DNA from: CALAED01 sp937891035
Lineage (GTDB): Bacteria > Actinomycetota > Actinomycetes > Streptosporangiales > Streptosporangiaceae
DNA: 7,787 nucleotides
NCBI GenBank assembly: GCA_035642125.1
Contig: DASQSZ010000268.1
Span: forward strand, 1-7,787
Reading direction: 5' to 3'
Under the pieces are notes generated by a model. It saw nothing but the letters and a program-made list of their open reading frames with translations. It was not told the DNA's origin and made no database searches. Below, piece by piece: positions 6,224 to 7,787 of the stretch. A program made the translations under genes and the position numbers. Position 1 is the stretch's first letter; the number at the start of each line of letters is the position of its first letter.

Positions 6224-6360
6224 CGGGGCCGACGGGTCTGCCGGGCTCGCCGGGGTCTGACGGTCCCATAGGCCGGGGCAGGTCTGACAGGTCTGACAGG
6301 TCCGCCGGGCTCGCCGGGGCCGAGGGGGACGGACAGGGTTCGCAGGGGTTCGACGGGGCT
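6216..6360 (+). repeat. G-rich imperfect 9-nt tandem repeat tract
   Basis: A GG-led unit close to GGTCTGACA repeats imperfectly every 9 nt from the SDR stop codon into the moaE upstream region. GTCTGAC occurs at 6218, 6255, 6282 and 6291, the first copy overlapping the SDR TGA. A 16-bp exact copy GCCGGGCTCGCCGGGG occurs at 6240-6255 and 6304-6319. The plus strand carries many GGG/GGGG runs. Read in another frame it gives a short Gly-x-y-like peptide, but stop codons interrupt it, so I treat it as non-coding. Confidence 0.75.
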
Positions 6361-6411
6361 CGACGCATCCCGCCCGGTCCGGGTCGGCCCCGCCGCCGGA
6401 TACGGTCGGTT

Positions 6412-6434
6412 TAGGATGTCCTGTCCCGGAAGGA
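6412..6434 (+). promoter_or_regulatory. Candidate -10 and ribosome-binding site of moaE
   Basis: TAGGAT at 6412-6417 fits the TANNNT -10 pattern common in actinobacteria. GGAAGGA at 6428-6434 is a good ribosome-binding site 7 nt before ATG 6442, and it argues against the in-frame TTG at 6436. No recognisable -35 is present, so the promoter half of this call is weaker than the ribosome-site half. Confidence 0.5.
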
Positions 6435-6441
6435 TTTGATC

Positions 6442-6867
6442 ATGGACGATGTGATTCGGTTGATCGGGATCAGGGACACGCCGCTGTCGGTCGACGAGGT
6501 GCTGGGCGCGGTGCGCGATCGCGGTGCCGGCGGCACGGCGGTATTCGTCGGGACCGTACGGGATGAGGACCACCAGCGGGCTGTGACGCGGCTGTCATAT
6601 AGCGCGCATCCCAGCGTGGAGCAGGAACTGCGGCGAGTCATGGAGAAGGTCGCCGGCGACTATCCGGTGCGCGCGCTGGCCGCCGTCCACCGGGTCGGCG
6701 ATCTGGAGATCGGCGATCTCGCGGTGGTGGTCGCCGCCGCGTGCCCGCACCGGGGCGAGGCGTTCGACGCCTGCCGCCGGCTGATCGACGACCTCAAGGC
6801 CCAGGTGCCGATTTGGAAGCATCAGGTATTCGCCGATGGTGAGACCGAATGGGTGGGTATGTGCTAG
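6442..6867 (+). CDS. moaE: Molybdopterin synthase catalytic subunit MoaE
   Basis: The 141-residue product is full length for MoaE. Conserved blocks are visible in order: VFVGTVRD (34-41), LSYSAHPS (51-58), VHRVGDLEIGD (82-92), CPHRGEAF (101-108), and DDLKAQVPIWK (116-126) followed by DGETEW. Lys119 and Lys126 fall at the same numbers as the catalytic lysines of Escherichia coli MoaE. With MoaD carrying a C-terminal thiocarboxylate, MoaE puts two sulfurs into precursor Z (cPMP) to make molybdopterin in the cytosol. No MoaD or other moa gene is in the window, so the partner must be encoded elsewhere. The Glu usual after PIWK is replaced by His-Gln (PIWKHQ). The gene follows the SDR gene by 218 bp, with its own ribosome-binding site. 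Confidence 0.96.
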   Translation: MDDVIRLIGIRDTPLSVDEVLGAVRDRGAGGTAVFVGTVRDEDHQRAVTRLSYSAHPSVEQELRRVMEKVAGDYPVRALAAVHRVGDLEIGDLAVVVAAACPHRGEAFDACRRLIDDLKAQVPIWKHQVFADGETEWVGMC

Positions 6868-7033
6868 GTGCGGGCTGAGTCCCCTCGTCCTGCCTCGTGA
6901 GCCCCGTCGGCGGCAGGTGCGCCAGGCGAGACGCACGAGTCAGTCAATTGTGCTTGATGCGGAATTAATTCTCTTATGGGGCTAATAGCCCAGTAGGTAG
7001 ATTGTTGTCTGTTTTTGCGGGAATGGATGGTAT
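6868..7033. other. Intergenic region with AT-rich leader of the small membrane protein gene
   Basis: The first half is GC-rich and contains a possible hairpin, CCTGCC at 6889-6894 with GGCAGG at 6912-6917 (17-nt loop, no T-run), a weak terminator candidate for moaE. The second half is strikingly AT-rich for this genome: 6941-7030 has 39 G/C out of 90 by hand count. It holds a perfect 10-bp palindrome GAATTAATTC at 6962-6971 and a short hairpin GGGCT-AAT-AGCCC at 6979-6991. A promoter for the downstream gene is likely here, but I cannot assign -35 and -10 boxes with confidence. Confidence 0.5.
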
Positions 7034-7402
7034 ATGTCGTTCGTTACGTGGCTCGCGTTGCCGTTGGCGATCACTTTGATCGCATCATTGATCATGGTGC
7101 TGAACAATCGCCGACCACGTACGGACACCCACCAGGACATCGAGAACTTCGCGCGGTTCAGAGCGACGCTCGCCCGCCAGATGGCGGCGCCGCCGCCACC
7201 GGGGACGGTGGCGTTGTCTTCGTCGCCGCGTGCGGTGCCCTCGCCGCACCGGGCGGAGCCGCCGGCCGCGCCCGCCGATTCGCCCGGGGTGGCGCCGGTC
7301 GTCTCGACCGCGGTCATCTCGAACGCCACCATCCTGGAAGATCGGCGCCGTCCCGCTCGGGCCGGCGCCCGCTCCCGCGTCGCGACGTCCCCCGAGCGCT
7401 GA
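7034..7402 (+). CDS. Small single-pass membrane protein of unknown function
   Basis: This 122-residue protein has one hydrophobic segment at about residues 3-23 (TWLALPLAITLIASLIMVL). It is followed by a basic stop-transfer patch NNRRPRT, a short amphipathic stretch to about residue 50, and then a long disordered region rich in Pro, Ala, Ser and Arg. The positively charged residues after the segment predict a cytosolic C-terminus with an uncleaved anchor. ATG 7034 has only a modest purine-rich ribosome site (GGGAATGGATGG just upstream). The nearby ATGs at 7023 and 7027 are out of frame. Codon use in the tail is typical of the host. It stands 29 nt before the YlbL-like gene. I do not recognise the family, and the context suggests only an envelope-associated role. 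Confidence 0.7.
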   Translation: MSFVTWLALPLAITLIASLIMVLNNRRPRTDTHQDIENFARFRATLARQMAAPPPPGTVALSSSPRAVPSPHRAEPPAAPADSPGVAPVVSTAVISNATILEDRRRPARAGARSRVATSPER

Positions 7403-7418
7403 CCGCGCCCTTATCGCA

Positions 7419-7424
7419 TAGGCT
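7419..7424 (+). promoter_or_regulatory. Candidate -10 for leaderless transcription of the YlbL-like gene
   Basis: TAGGCT fits the TANNNT -10 pattern and ends 7 nt before ATG 7432. That is the spacing expected if transcription starts at or next to the A of the start codon. No Shine-Dalgarno sequence lies between the box and the ATG, which supports a leaderless mRNA, a common mode in actinobacteria. The best -35-like sequence (CTGACC at 7399-7404) is too close at 14 nt. Confidence 0.4.
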
Positions 7425-7431
7425 TCCCGGC

Positions 7432-7787
7432 ATGTCCCGTCGTGCAGCGACCCTGACGGTCACATCTGTTTTGGTGCTCGTCTTCGCCGTGATCGGGGCG
7501 CTCATGCCGGTGCCGTACGTCATGCTGACCCCGGGTCCCACGACGGACACGCTCGGCGAGACCGCCAAGGGCAAGCCGCTGATCGAGATCACCGGCCGCC
7601 AGACCTATCCGGACAACGGACATCTCAACTTCACGACCGTCGCCTACCGGGGCGGTCCCGGTAACCGCATCGACCTGCTCACCGCGCTGCGCGGTTGGCT
7701 CGACACCCAGACCGCCGTCGTGCCGGAGGAAGCGATCTTCCCGGACGACGAGAGCGTCCAGAAGGTCGAGCAGGAGAACACCGCCCA
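7432..7787 (+). CDS. YlbL-like PDZ/Lon-type (S16) serine protease, 3'-truncated
   Basis: The frame opens at ATG 7432 and runs off the right edge after 118 complete codons. The N-terminus (MSRRAATLTV, then TSVLVLVFAVIGALM at residues 11-25) is a signal-anchor. It leads into VPYVMLTPGPTTDTLG, the conserved entry of YlbL-type proteins with the PGP motif, and then IEITGRQTYPDNGHLNFTTV, also typical. In complete members this is followed by a PDZ domain and a Lon-like S16 protease domain with a Ser-Lys dyad, both beyond the window. Such proteins act on the outer face of the membrane; in Bacillus subtilis YlbL has been linked to proteolysis of a cell-division inhibitor (recalled). I recall the pairing with a DUF2342 gene in mycobacteria too. 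The domain call rests on the N-terminal third only. Confidence 0.85.
   Translation, partial: MSRRAATLTVTSVLVLVFAVIGALMPVPYVMLTPGPTTDTLGETAKGKPLIEITGRQTYPDNGHLNFTTVAYRGGPGNRIDLLTALRGWLDTQTAVVPEEAIFPDDESVQKVEQENTA

Noticed and set aside
5992..6573. Minus-strand frame and Gly-x-y-like translations across the 9-nt repeat tract, as a collagen-like gene
   Set aside because: The pattern follows from the 9-nt G-rich repeat. The plus-strand frame stops within 14 codons, the minus-strand frame overlaps the SDR gene and moaE, and none has a ribosome site.
6889..6917. Intrinsic terminator after moaE
   Set aside because: A 6-bp stem with a 17-nt loop and no T-run is not enough to call a terminator.

Overview
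The window is a piece of high-GC actinobacterial chromosome. Codons end overwhelmingly in G or C, most genes sit at roughly 70-80% GC, and GTG is used as a start. The right part (DUF2342 zincin-like protein, SDR, MoaE, small membrane protein, YlbL-type PDZ protein) resembles a conserved actinobacterial chromosomal block. From memory, Mycobacterium tuberculosis also places a DUF2342 gene (Rv3195) next to a PDZ gene (Rv3194c). A Streptosporangiales-like or Streptomyces-like host is plausible, but the genus cannot be fixed from the sequence alone.

Layout. (1) Positions 1-1119, + strand: the C-terminal three quarters of a mannitol dehydrogenase/fructuronate reductase family protein, cut by the window's left edge. 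(2) Positions 1151-3496, - strand: a compact three-gene cassette, read from right to left. It encodes a membrane-anchored protein with a degenerate Nudix box, a radical SAM/SPASM protein whose start codon overlaps the previous stop (ATGA), and after 16 nt an HD-domain phosphohydrolase. The cassette is visibly less GC-rich than its flanks and has its own candidate promoter in the 176-bp gap 3497-3672. (3) Positions 3673-5049, - strand: a DUF2342/zincin_2 protein. (4) After an 88-bp divergent gap, + strand: an atypical extended SDR with a C-terminal hydrophobic/basic tail, a G-rich 9-nt repeat tract, moaE, an AT-rich leader region, a small single-pass membrane protein, and the start of a YlbL/Lon-like PDZ protein that runs off the right edge.

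Functional reading. The right block looks like housekeeping: MoaE makes molybdopterin, and the zincin-like and YlbL-like proteins are conserved envelope or proteolysis-related genes of uncertain role. The accessory and most interesting part is the Nudix-like/radical SAM/HD cassette. Its parts recall nucleotide or phosphorylated-metabolite chemistry (radical SAM plus phosphohydrolase, as in oxetanocin biosynthesis) or peptide/protein modification (SPASM). No substrate or precursor peptide gene is visible in the window, so any pathway is inference. No tRNA, rRNA, CRISPR array, transposase or insertion sequence was seen.
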